Origin: Solea solea | Lineage: Eukaryota; Chordata; Actinopteri; Pleuronectiformes; Soleidae | Length of the DNA stretch: 64,000 nucleotides | Direction of reading: 5' to 3' | NCBI RefSeq assembly: GCF_958295425.1 | Contig: NC_081142.1 | Location: 5,970,917 to 6,034,916, forward strand | Shown: piece after piece, positions 53,511 through 64,000 of the stretch | Layout: each line of letters starts with the position of its first letter | Numbering within the stretch: the stretch's first letter is position 1 | Made by a program: the position numbers and the translations under genes | The notes under the pieces: model-generated | Told to the model about the DNA's origin: nothing | Database searches by the model: none | What the model saw: the letters and a program-made list of their open reading frames with translations, nothing else

Positions 53511-56500
53511 CAGGGTGTTATGTCTTCATGAATCAGTGGAGTTTTTCACTGACTGGTCTTGGCTGCTGTATTTATTACTGATTTGGGACATTTCGCCCTT
53601 TAGATTTCAGTAGCTCTGTAATTGCCAATCTATAATCACTGCTGCTATATGTTGGTCGGGGTAACAGCTCAATGGAGGTTTGGTGTAATGCTGTAATTGC
53701 AGTGAATTAAGGGTTATGAATTAAGAGAAGAAAAAATGATGAGAACGTACAGTATGTCGCTGTAGTTTGTAGTTTTCATCCGGTACCGTCCAATATTTCT
53801 GATGCTTAGCAGCTACCTCGTCTCCGCGCTCTCTGCTGGCATCATGTGTGTTGAACTGTTACTCGCTGTGTTATATGCTAGTTGGCACAATAGACCAAAA
53901 ACCCCAAACCAAAACATAATCCCAATTTGCAGCCCACAAATGAAAACGTATTTTGTGAATATACCGGCTGCGCCATTGTCATCGGTGACACCAGTATTTC
54001 AATTTAACGCTTCCTTCATCTCTGGTGACACATTATGATCATTTTATATCTTAATATAATACGTTTGGTACGTAGTGTAAATCACCTTTAAAGGAAACTA
54101 TCACTCCTAACCTTTTCATCTCAACGTGCTGCTGACTGAACTTTCAGAGAGACATTATCTACACCTAGTGATGACAAAGAAGCCACATTAATTAGATAAC
54201 GGGGAAATGATAAATTAATTAGTAAAGCTTCCATACATTGGGAGATTAATATGTGCATTATTCATCGACACACTCCAACCCGACAAGAGTAAGCACTTTG
54301 AGTATGCATGTTGGAGAATGTGTCCATGGCAAGCAGAGGACATCTACATTCTCATTATGACGAGTACATTTTCATGCCACGCACACACACACACACACAG
54401 TACTTTATGCATACTCTGCCTGAGGGATTTATTGGTGTAAATTTATGCTGGTTTGTTTTCAGGTGTTAAAACACAGCCTTCTGCTCATGAATGTCGGCAT
54501 CCATCGTTGAGCTTTGAGAAATCTTTCATGGGATTTTGTACAGTTTTATTTAACAAGGCACACCGACTGAGAAAACATTGTTACAGCAACAGCTTGCAGC
54601 AAGAGCCACACACTAAAGAGGGTGCGTCTAACAAGTGCCGTTCGCTTTATTTCACTGTAAACAGAAAAGGTTCAAAGTCAAGGATGTGTTTTTACAAGGG
54701 CAAATGGCCAGCAATAGGTTTGTGCTAAACCGTGCAATGAAAAGCCAAGGTAATGCGGTTTTTGCATAGCAATATCTCAGCAGAAATGTGCTCTGTTTGC
54801 AAATGGCAGCAAAAAATAAATTTGGGAAAAATTGATTATTTTGGCTTTTTTTTTGTCCTCTGGGAGTTCCACATCCAATTCAAATGGATGAAAGATGTAT
54901 TTTTATCAGAGAAATCATGATTATGGAAAGATGTTATATTATGCACTGAGTGTGTTTGTGTGTGAGGGAGCAGGAGAACATCAAAACATCACATTAATCA
55001 ATTAAGGCAGTGGGTGAATGATGAGTTTTCTTCTGAAGCATTTTGTTTGTGTGTGTGGTGGTGGTGGTGGTGGTGGTGTTGGGGGGGCTCCTCACAGCTG
55101 ATGAGACGAAAATCTCAAAGACAAGGTTATTCAGGTATATTTAAGGCCCACTGTGTAAGAATGAGTGACACCTAATGGGGAGACTGCAGATTGCATCAAA
55201 CAGGGGACTCCTTCACCAACAGCCTCTCCTTCACCCACCCTTCATCCACACCCACCCTTTCCCAAGTCCATTAGGGAAATATTCTGGCCTTTGTATAACA
55301 GAAAGGATGTAAACACTCTTTCACTGCCCTCCCTCCGCCTCTCTCTCTCTCTCTGCCATTCCCCCCTTTGATTTAGTTTAGTTATACAGCAGGTTTATAT
55401 GGGCAAAGTCATTATTCTTCTGCATAGTAAGCATCAGCAAAATGGAAAGTGCATGCTCTGACTGGTTTGTCTGTTCAGGCTGCTGTAGATGGATGAAGAT
55501 GGCCGACAGGTCTTGCCTAAAGTGCATATATATACATGTAAGTACATATGAAATGTAATTTATCCTTTTTCTAAAATAAATACAACCACATTTTTTGACT
55601 TTTGAGCTGAAGAAGTGGGTAAATATTTAAATATTGGTGATGTCCTGGGAATTCACAACTGCCATTCACTCAAGTGCAGTCTTCCCATATCTTGGCCACG
55701 GTGTTTGAGCTGGAAACAGATGACACACACACACACACACACACACACCCAGAGATAATTGTAATGAGTGTGATACAACACACATACACACACACACACA
55801 CAGCTTTGAGTAATTGTAGCCTTCTCCTGGAGTATAAACAATACTGCAACAGAGGGCTTAATCAAGGAAAAGAAAGTCAGATGAATTGAAAGGACAGGAA
55901 TAGAAAACAGACAAAGTGGAACTACAGGGACTGGTAGGAGAAAATAGAATATTTAATTTCCACTTGTGGAAGAGAGCATTCTTTTTGTTTAACTGCATTT
56001 GATTGACTTCTGAATGGAGAAGTCTTATTCTGTGTTTTCTCTCTTCACATACAGTATGTACGGATGTATATCCTCCACCTGTGAATTCACAGACTGTGTT
56101 GTTGGTGTATACGTTCAACCACGCGAGATACAGCAGACTTGCTCCTGAGACCTCTATATTCTGACAAACTGCTCACAGGTATTTCAAGGTATTGACAAGT
56201 GCTGCAGTGTTGGAAAGTAGAAGTAAGTACAGCACACCCACTGCAGAGGAAGCACAACACAACACATTACGCCACGGATGGCAAACTTGAGACGCTATTT
56301 CTCCAGAAAAAAAACCCTTTCAGAGAGAGCGACCCAACACATCTGCTGTGTAGGTGGCTGAATGATGTCCCATAATGCAGTCTGGCCACCCCCCCTGACC
56401 TTCATGTGGAGTGTTGCTCAAAGTGGCACATCCACAGTTCCATTTCTTGGATCGACCTCAGTGCGCGCACACACATATTTACACACACGCATGTATGCAG

Positions 56501-56705
56501 CAGCTGGCTGCACAGTGTAGAGGGAGTGTGGTGATGGAAATGTGTGTGTGGTTGTGGTAAAAGTTCTTGTGTCCTTCCGCTGTGCATTAATTATACATGT
56601 GGCATGTGGGTGTCTGATTGAAATGAATATTTTACTGCTTTTAATCACTGCCATTGCCAGAGTGATGGAGCATCTGGCTGTTACCTGGGTAATTAAAGAT
56701 GCTGT

Positions 56706-56743
<38 letters not shown>

Positions 56744-57430
56744 ACAGGCAAGTCTCGGAGGTTGTGTCTGCAGTATGAGACAGACGCACTCCAGAGGCTT
56801 ACCAATGAGTCATAATTAGATTTGAAATGGTTTAAAGCAATGGAGCCTGGGGAAAAATAAATAATCTTCATTTTTTTGTTGACCAGCTAAAATGTTTTTG
56901 AAAAGGCCAAGTCCCCCCCCGCCCCCAAAACAATCAAAATATTCCTGTCTAAGGAACAGCCTTCCTGGAGACCTTCCTGGAGGCCAGATATCAATATTTT
57001 TAAAAGCAAATGTTAGACCTTCCTTTTTAACCTGACTTTTAACTGTATTTATTTATTTATTTTATTTCCTTCAATTCATTTGAAACTTTATTTTTTTATC
57101 ATTTAGAACATTTTCTTTCTTTTACCCTTTAGTCTGCTTTAAACATCATGATGCAACATCATTTCTTATTATTTATCTATTCTACTGTCACATTTTGGTT
57201 TATTTCATAATTTTTCCTTGTACTTTTTGACTCAAACTAGTATTTTATTAATTTATCTGTTCTTACATTAAGGGAATTATACTCATTGAAGTAAGCCTCG
57301 TCTTTTGGGTCCTATTCTGCAAACCATGACAAATTCTAAGGCAACAATATTTAGATTTTAACCCAATTAAGACAATAGTCTGAGGAAGATACTGCCATGA
57401 CAACAGCAGTTTCCAAATAACTTAATCTGA
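53511..57430 (+). other. oma1 3' UTR and downstream intergenic sequence
   Basis: No further coding exon is seen. A possible oma1 polyadenylation signal, AATAAA, lies at 54815-54820, but the UTR end is uncertain. Microsatellites: (GGT)n at 55055-55078, (CA)n at 55723-55748 and 55778-55802, and (CA)n at 56708-56741. The open frames over these repeats are artefacts of the repeat. Confidence 0.6.
56708..56741. repeat. (CA)16 microsatellite
   Basis: A perfect CA tract lies in intergenic sequence downstream of oma1. Confidence 0.95.
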
Positions 57431-57442
57431 ATGAGATGTTAC

Positions 57443-57709
57443 TCAAGCAATAACCAGATTAGGACATTTAGAACATAAGGATTGTTGAGTATGGACATTA
57501 TTCCAGACCTCCACTGTTTCAACATCTTCATCGTTCTGATAATAGTTCACAGTGGTGGACATCATGTAGACCTGAGTCATAATCAGACTACGCTCTGTGA
57601 TATGAAACCAGTAATACAAATGCAATATTCTGGTAGCAACTGGTGTAAACAACATCTTATTCAGAATAAGGTCAGTTGGTGTTGAAAAAGTCAAATCTGA
57701 GAGACCATT
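57443..57709 (-). other. protein-like minus-strand open frame, unidentified
   Basis: On the minus strand about 89 codons are open, ending in TGA at 57443-57445. Segments read STPTDLILNKMLFTPVATRI, LHLYYWFHITERSLIMTQVY and MMSTTVNYYQNDEDVETVEV, then WNNVHTQQSLCSKCPN. The composition (mixed hydrophobic, aromatic and acidic, with a CSKC pair) looks like a real protein segment. An upstream stop in the same frame is preceded by CPK, suggesting erosion of an earlier Cys pair. An AG splice acceptor is possible just before the DLTFS codons. There is no ATG at a sensible place. It may be a relic of a transposon or captured gene. I do not recognise the family. Confidence 0.3.
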
Positions 57710-57716
57710 GTTTATG

Positions 57717-59960
57717 AATGATCACTTTGGGCAAGTGTAACAGATTTCAGTATATACTGTACATCTTTGGATTTCACCTCCTGTATACCAGCCCTCACAC
57801 CTGACCCCAGTAAACATACCTGCAACAAAGTTTATTTTTAGCAAATAGGGCAGAACAGTGGTGCTGAGGTTGTTCTCCCCTGGTGCACTCTAGTGTGTAA
57901 TCTAAGTAGGTTGATGACAAAAAAGTGCCTTTTTCCCCCCACATATAAAACCCTGATGATTGCAGCTATAATGTGAGCTAATGTTATTCCTAATGTCTTC
58001 ATTAGTCATACAGAACACTCCGTACAGTGCTGGCCTGAGAGAATGTTTTTCACTCAGTCAGCCTAAAACTTAAATTAAAATTAAAATTAAAATTAACTTG
58101 ATATTTTGAATTGAATTGGCACATTTTCCATGTTTTCATGTTTTTGCTGTGTTGTAAACCACAGTGATGAACCGTCTAGTGTGGGGTCATGGAGGGTATC
58201 TAGCTCTTCTCTTTCAACACAATACAGGTCCTCCTCTAATGGCTCCCTGTGTCCTCTCTGTGCACCTTATCGTCTCAATCTGTGCTTGTGTGTGTGTGTG
58301 TGTGTTCATGTTGAACTGGTAGAGGCTTTTATAGTCTGGCTACTTTGATGCTATTAGAGATTAGGATGTGAACACGGTTCCTCATCTGACTGCATCAATC
58401 CCAGCCCTCACATTGGAATCACATTAATACTAACAATGTCAGATAGAAAGTTTGTAGCTCTGTAAGCACTCCCTCCCTCCTCCACTCACTTTACATCTGC
58501 TTCTCTGTCAGTGTTGATTTAAATCTGAATAACCAGCTTTCTTCCCAGTCTTTCAGCAAGGACCGGGTGCAATCTAATGAAGGGAACGAGGGAAGGAAGA
58601 TTGCAGAAACGAAGGGGGAACTGGAGGATGTGAAAATGAGATGAGATGAAATGGTTTAAATCAATCCTCCACAGGTAGCGTTCAGTTTTTTGAGCGCATA
58701 TATTATGTTACACCTCAGGGCAAGTGTAGTGAGATAGTTCTCTTTATGGGCCTATGAATAATGAACACGTAATGGCCTGGTTTACTCCAGGACTGGTAGT
58801 GAAAACTGAGATAAAAAAATAAAAAAAACTAGTTGAAAATGAAATGTTTGTAAATGTGTCGAGAATCCTTAATTTGCTTTTACTACCGAGTGATTAAAGC
58901 AGAACACATTAAGACAGGTTTAACACTCATGCAACCTTTTTAACAACTAATCTAATCTATTAAAACCAGAGCACAGACTTAGTTCTTAGTTCTGTGTCTG
59001 TAGGTGCAGTATTGCTTTACCACCTCTGTGAATCCATCACAGCAACACGGGCAGAGTTCATTTAGTGTCAGACACATTCACCAGAGTGCGAGACCTAAAT
59101 TAGGGCATTTCAACCTGAGTCTCGATTAGCGCTGTACGTGTGAGTGGCAAGTATTTATTTATCTATTTTTAAATGCAGTTTGTTTCTCTTGCTTTGTTTG
59201 AACGCAGCGTAGCTGTGAATGCTGTCAATGCCGCACAGAGAGCTCTTACATTATAGATCTATTTTTAATGCACCATTTGCTGAAGAGCCTGCCTCATGGT
59301 TTGCTTTTAAACCCGCGTTTTGTAAACAAGACGAGATTGTCGCTTTGTCTGCATGACAGATACATGATAGATAATTGCAGGTGTCCTGTAATTATGTTTT
59401 TACTTGTTTTCACAACATTTAGTCTGAGGCTCTGTCAGTCTAAGTAGAAGAGAATGAAACACTGGCTTGCCATTGTTTTTATGGCCACTGAGGGAAAAAA
59501 AATAAAAATAGCTCTGTGGTTTGGTCATAGATTAAGGTGTCTACCACCTTCTTAATTGGCAAACTAAAGTGTTCTGATTAATATTCGATACAAGTTGTTT
59601 GGGCAGGTCATCTAACTCAATGTACCAATAAAGATAAAGGTACACTGTCAGAGATAATCATATGAAGGATGTTGTACAACGTTATAGAGACAACCCTATA
59701 ATTGTGCAGTGATTGTGATGGGTATATAATGAGGAAGGTATAAATGGGCCCTTTGCACATCAGCCATTTTCTTGTTGTGTTAGCAGGAAAATCACAGGTG
59801 TCACTGAGTCGCGATGGTTCTGCATACGTTGTGAAATATGGAACTTAGCCATCATTAAGTTAAATATCAACACTACATTTGTGACCTATCAACGTGGCAA
59901 CAGGAGAGTAAAGAAGCAGGAAGTGCTGTGCACGTGCTCATTGTCTAATCAGGTAAATAA
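57717..59960. other. intergenic sequence, nothing recognised
   Basis: Apart from an (ATTAA)-type run at about 58071-58096 and a short (TG)n at about 58286-58304, I see no gene, RNA or mobile element in this stretch. Confidence 0.5.
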
Positions 59961-59984
59961 GTGGAAACACCTGCGTCATTGGGT

Positions 59985-60115
59985 GTGTGTGCGTTTACCT
60001 TCACTGAGTCAGCTCGTGACCACAAGGGGGCGGTCACGAGCCCAACACGTTTCAGCAGGCGGCAGCTCGAACCGGAGATGACGCACACGAAAGAAAGGGT
60101 AACGTCGACCGAAGT
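59985..60115 (+). promoter_or_regulatory. small CpG-rich patch with CTCF-like palindrome
   Basis: This patch stands out in CpG content from its AT-rich surroundings. It contains an AP-1/MARE-like TGAGTCAGC (60005-60013), a CTCF-core-like CCACAAGGGGGCGG (60020-60033, one mismatch to CCASYAGRKGGCRS), and an ATF/CRE-like TGACGCA (60079-60085). A 10-bp perfect inverted repeat (GCTCGTGACC at 60012-60021 and GGTCACGAGC at 60032-60041) brackets the G run. It could be an insulator or a distal promoter. Possible donors (GTAACG near 60099) follow. Function is inferred. Confidence 0.4.
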
Positions 60116-62882
60116 GAGTGCTATGCTGTATATTTATTTAAGTTTCACATTTACGGGAAAATACTTGGCGTATGATGGGTTGATAAGTTTCAGATGCTAA
60201 AAGTTCTCACATTTTCCTTCAGTTCATTAAGTTGCTTAAAGTAAGGAGATTGTTTACTATGTTAATTAACCTCAACACATGCTAATGTTTATCAACCCAG
60301 TAGGCTAAAATATACTATATATATATACAGTATGTACTATATATTATGTTTGAGAAGGAGCAGGAACAAGTTTTGGTTCCTATCCCTTTTTTGCCCACTA
60401 AATAATATAAACATTACTCTTATGCAACTCAAATGCTGTATAAATATGGACACTTAACCCTTAAGCTAAACAAGCTAATCATTCTATAAATGATCCGTCC
60501 TTTATTGTCCAGTGCACAGCCTTGGTTATAGACATGATGTTTTTGCCTTTGTCAGTCTTTCTCAGGGTCACCTTTAGGGAATTTCTTCACATTAAGCACA
60601 GATATTTTCTCGGGCTCAAGGATAAACTGATTTGATTTTCAGAAATCCAGATCACAGTGTCCTTGGGAGTCTTCAGTAAAAAAAGGATGAGCAGACATGG
60701 ATGTAAAATGCAACACGACTGGTCAGTAGAGACATTTAACTGCGAGGAAGCAATAGTTTGTCGTCTTTCATCTGTCTAAACAAGACGATTATTATCTGAT
60801 TATTACGCCTGGTACTCTGGGAAAAAGGACTTGCTCTAGGCATTTCTGTATGTGTGTGTATATGTGGCAGACTGTGTGTGTGTGTGACTGCCTGCTTCCC
60901 ACTACTTACCAGGGATGTTATGAGGGAGTAAGCCTGGAAAAAATTTGAATAATTTCACATTAATCCATACATTTAGTTTCTCTGATGCTTGTTATATAAT
61001 TGACATTATAAATTCAGCTTACTGTCGCCTGGAGATAACCAGTGTTCTATCTAAAGAAACCTTAATGCATCCACTACATGCTGTTAGTTAAGGTTCACTT
61101 AATAGATTTGGTGCCACTATCTGGGAATATTTACATGCTTTTTGTTGGCTTGACTGCAGCTGAGTTGTGTAGGCTGTGCATATTTAATGAGCAACTTTGA
61201 TAGTTGGAAAATGTAAAGAAAATCCGCTGAGCCTTTATTAAACCAAAGCACTGACATTATGCCTCAAAGTACTAAGGATCTGCCAAAAAAACTCAAGCTC
61301 CCCTGAGTATATGAGTGTTTTATTCAAACATGCATGTAAGAGGGGAGGGTGTTGAAAGCATCATCAAGAGTCTTGTTTTTTGTTCTTCCACATATTTTCT
61401 CAGTTCCCTTCTCTTTCATTTTTTCTTTCGTCTATCCATGCATCCATCCATCCATCCTCAGCTCCAGTCAATCAGTGCTGTCTGTTCGCTGTCTCGTTGC
61501 CATGGTTTCCATTATGCTTCCTGCCTGCACTGGTTTGAAGGATAAAGAGCTGATGGTGGGTTGTATTTATAGAGGGAGGGAGAAACAAAGATGCAGCACA
61601 GTGGTATATATACCATATATTTAATAGTTTCTATCACTGCTTATTATTATTGTCATTTCTTCTTCTTCACACGCACATGTTCATGCAAGAGTGTGGTCTT
61701 CAGTCCACATCCCCTGGGTTGAAGGGAGGATTGGGAAGCAGCTCTATGACAGCTTTGCATCAGATATTTAGCACGAGCAAGTCTTATCTTTTAACTGATC
61801 AATAAGCTGGTGGTAGAGCATTCCCTCTACTCTCTACGGGATAGACTGCAGTTACACAGGACTGCACTGAACCAGATCAGTCTGCACCACCCTTTTTTAA
61901 ACTCAGTAACCGTGTAGCACTCGGCCTAGCAGTACAGGGAAAATGGATTTGCTCTGAAAAGCACTTTATGACTGTATGTGCATCTAATTGTGCATATGTA
62001 TGCATGCACACTGTCAGAAATTAGGCAAAGATGTGGACTTTATTTAGCTGACCTGGTTGAAGTGTGGGGAGATTATTATGGAGTGTATGAGAAAACATCA
62101 GAAGTAAAAAGAAAAAGAAAAAAGGGAGCTTAACTCAATCCATTCTCTGCCACACACATTCCTCCCCCCTCCACTGTGTGATTTTTCATCCCCCATCTTC
62201 TCCTCTTATTGTATGGTTCTCAGGGCCTTCCTTAACTTTTAATAAGGCTCTTTAATATGTCCCCAGATCATGGCTTGGTCGGTCAGGGCTTCCATTTCAA
62301 CACAGCAATGCTTAATCTCACTCTAAAATAGATTTGCTTCCTCTCCTCTTGCTCTCAGCCCCTGTGCCACCTCTTTGTATTTCTGCACAAGACTGTAACA
62401 TTAATTAATCAACTTCTGGAGGATCAAGTATGGCTCTGTCATCCTCTCTGGTCTGTGTACATAAACTAGTCTACCTAGGTATGTCGGACTGTGGATGCAC
62501 CAGCTAAAATAAGCTCAACAGGAATGTTACAATTCTCCAAATGTTTAAGTCAGAGAGAGTGATTCGCGCCACGTTTTGTCTTTCTGTGACTGTACTTATT
62601 CACCAAATGTGACTCAACAATTCCGCATATGCTCTTTGAATCCTTAAAGCGCTTCCTCAAATGTGTTATCCTTGTTTGGAATTCCCAGTTTTCATGGTCT
62701 GCACAGTGATGCCGTGGTGCATCTGTGTCATACTTTAGTTTCAGTCTCTTTGGCCTACTTAGGCGTTTCGTAAGTAGCACACTGAGCTGCTACTCCTTTC
62801 CCCATGGATTCAGGCTGAATAATTGAGTGGTGCTGAGGCAGGGTAATAAGCTACACACTGCTGCTGTAATAACCTGCCAGAC

Positions 62883-62943
<61 letters not shown>

Positions 62944-63340
62944 TTGTGTGTGTGTCAGTGACAGTGTGTGCTTGGGTGCTGTAATGACTGCTATTACTCA
63001 GGGTTAGAAATTAGCACTTGGCAAATGTGGCTTATTTTATGTAGTGGCGGGTGATTTTGCTCTACCTACCAGCCGCAGTGGTGAGTAAATAAAAGTAACA
63101 TAATGCTCTTCTTCTTTCGGCTGCTCCCTGTTAACGGTCACCACAGCAAAACTCTCTTTGTGGAAGTTTGTGACCCCACAGTTTACATCCGACGTGTTAG
63201 GTCAGCATCTGGCAGAGAGGAGAATTGTTCATTAAAGTGCCACCTAAACTCCAGAATGGTTTTTTTTTTTTGAGGGTGACATTTAACTGGGCTTAGAAAT
63301 ATTTAAAAAAAATATGTTCAATTTTACTTTTAAAAATAAG
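60116..63340. other. intergenic sequence with microsatellites
   Basis: No gene is recognised. It contains a short (TCCA)n at about 61436-61455 and a (GT)24 tract at 62885-62932. The short open frames have no family resemblance. Confidence 0.5.
62885..62932. repeat. (GT)24 microsatellite
   Basis: A long GT tract in intergenic sequence, followed by imperfect units to about 62956. Confidence 0.95.
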
Positions 63341-63645
63341 GAGACAATACTACATGCCCTTATCTCACTGTGCTTGGATTATTGCAACAACCTTTTACTT
63401 GCCTGAACTAAAAATACAAAATACACACATACTAACTATACAGAACTCGGCTGCCTGGATTTTAACTAGAGCTAAGAGATGTGCTCAAATCACTCTAATT
63501 TTAGACTCCTTACACTGACTCCCTGTGTGTTTAAGGTCTTACTGATTACTTTTAAGGCTCTTAAAGGCCTGTCTTTGTTTTATTTCTGACCTTTATGTAC
63601 ATTACATAGTGGCTCGTACCTTGAGATCCTTTGACAGAGACAAGG

Positions 63646-63697
<52 letters not shown>

Positions 63698-63840
63698 GCG
63701 TGTGTGTGTGCGCGTGCGCGTGCGTGTCCGCGCGCGCGAAAGATATGGACACGGCTCAGCATTTCCCTCTGCCAACCAACAGTATCAGTCTACACATGAG
63801 CGAATCCCTCCCCTGGTGCAATCTCAAACCAGCATCACTT
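63341..63840 (+). mobile_element. decayed LINE reverse-transcriptase 3' segment
   Basis: Across shifting frames the + strand keeps the order of motifs found after the catalytic core of L2/CR1-type LINE reverse transcriptases: HALISLCLDYCNNL (63353 on), QNSAAWILTRAKR (about 63441), a diverged LHWLPV-like block (63512 on), FKALKGLS, ARTLRS (about 63616) and, after a GT repeat, RYGHGSAF in place of the usual GDRAFS. Several stops and frameshifts show it is dead. The 5' part and the 3' tail are missing. Confidence 0.65.
63647..63738. repeat. GT / GC alternating purine-pyrimidine tract
   Basis: (GT)n from 63647 to about 63691 passes into mixed GTGC and GCGC units to 63738. The whole stretch alternates purine and pyrimidine with few breaks and is inserted inside the LINE relic. 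Such tracts can adopt Z-DNA. Confidence 0.92.
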
Positions 63841-64000
63841 AGATCCCATAAATTCTTAATGCATAGTAATAAACCTGAAATATTTCAAAACCCACCCTCT
63901 AGTTCCATTCTCCCTGGTCTCCTTTTATTTTTCCTCTTTCCAATGAATGACGGGCATGTTTGATTTGTCGATCCCATTCAATTCTAAAGTAAATGAACGT

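Noticed and set aside
63561..63963. His/Thr-rich and Cys/Val-rich frames
   Set aside because: Translation of the GT/CA repeat within the LINE relic.

Overview
The window is nuclear DNA from a ray-finned fish, most likely a percomorph-type teleost. Evidence is split genes with consensus GT-AG introns of about 100 bp to a few kb, many CA/GT and TA microsatellites, teleost-style retroposon tails and MITEs, and proteins that align to vertebrate families but carry fish-specific insertions. Gene identities rest on recalled family sequences, not on a search.

Three complete genes lie in a row on the + strand. (1) suco (SUN domain-containing ossification factor): 24 coding exons from 973 to 32877, predicted 1434 aa. 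It has a signal peptide, an acidic and proline-rich luminal region, a SUN domain, a coiled coil, one membrane span and a basic cytosolic tail. Intron 1 alone is 15.2 kb. (2) mysm1 (Myb-like, SWIRM and MPN domain histone H2A deubiquitinase): 20 coding exons from 36633 to 43137, predicted 887 aa, with an intact JAMM zinc site and one U12-type intron. (3) oma1 (mitochondrial inner-membrane zinc metallopeptidase): 8 coding exons from 44229 to 53510, predicted 513 aa, with an intact HExxH site. Every exon chain closes in frame with GT-AG junctions, so none of the three looks broken.

The remaining sequence is regulatory, intronic or intergenic. Bases 1-970 hold the suco promoter and a possible divergent minus-strand transcript. 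Suco introns carry a hAT-type MITE with a perfect 8-bp target duplication, three copies of another MITE family, and an internally deleted tRNA-type SINE. Introns of mysm1 and oma1 carry LINE-type retroposon tails. The last 10.5 kb (53511-64000) has no recognisable gene. It holds microsatellites, an unidentified protein-like minus-strand frame near 57.5 kb, a small CpG-rich patch with a CTCF-like palindrome near 60.0 kb, and a decayed LINE reverse-transcriptase fragment at the right end.

The three genes do not form an operon or a single pathway: suco acts in the ER or nuclear envelope, mysm1 on chromatin, oma1 in mitochondria. Mysm1 and oma1 are also near neighbours in human (1p32), whereas human SUCO lies on 1q24. 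I saw no evidence of a wholly new biological system. The observations most worth testing concern splicing: a 21-nt microexon next to a (CT)37 tract, the U12 intron, a NAGNAG acceptor and two unannotated candidate exons. The two unexplained islands downstream of oma1 are also worth testing.
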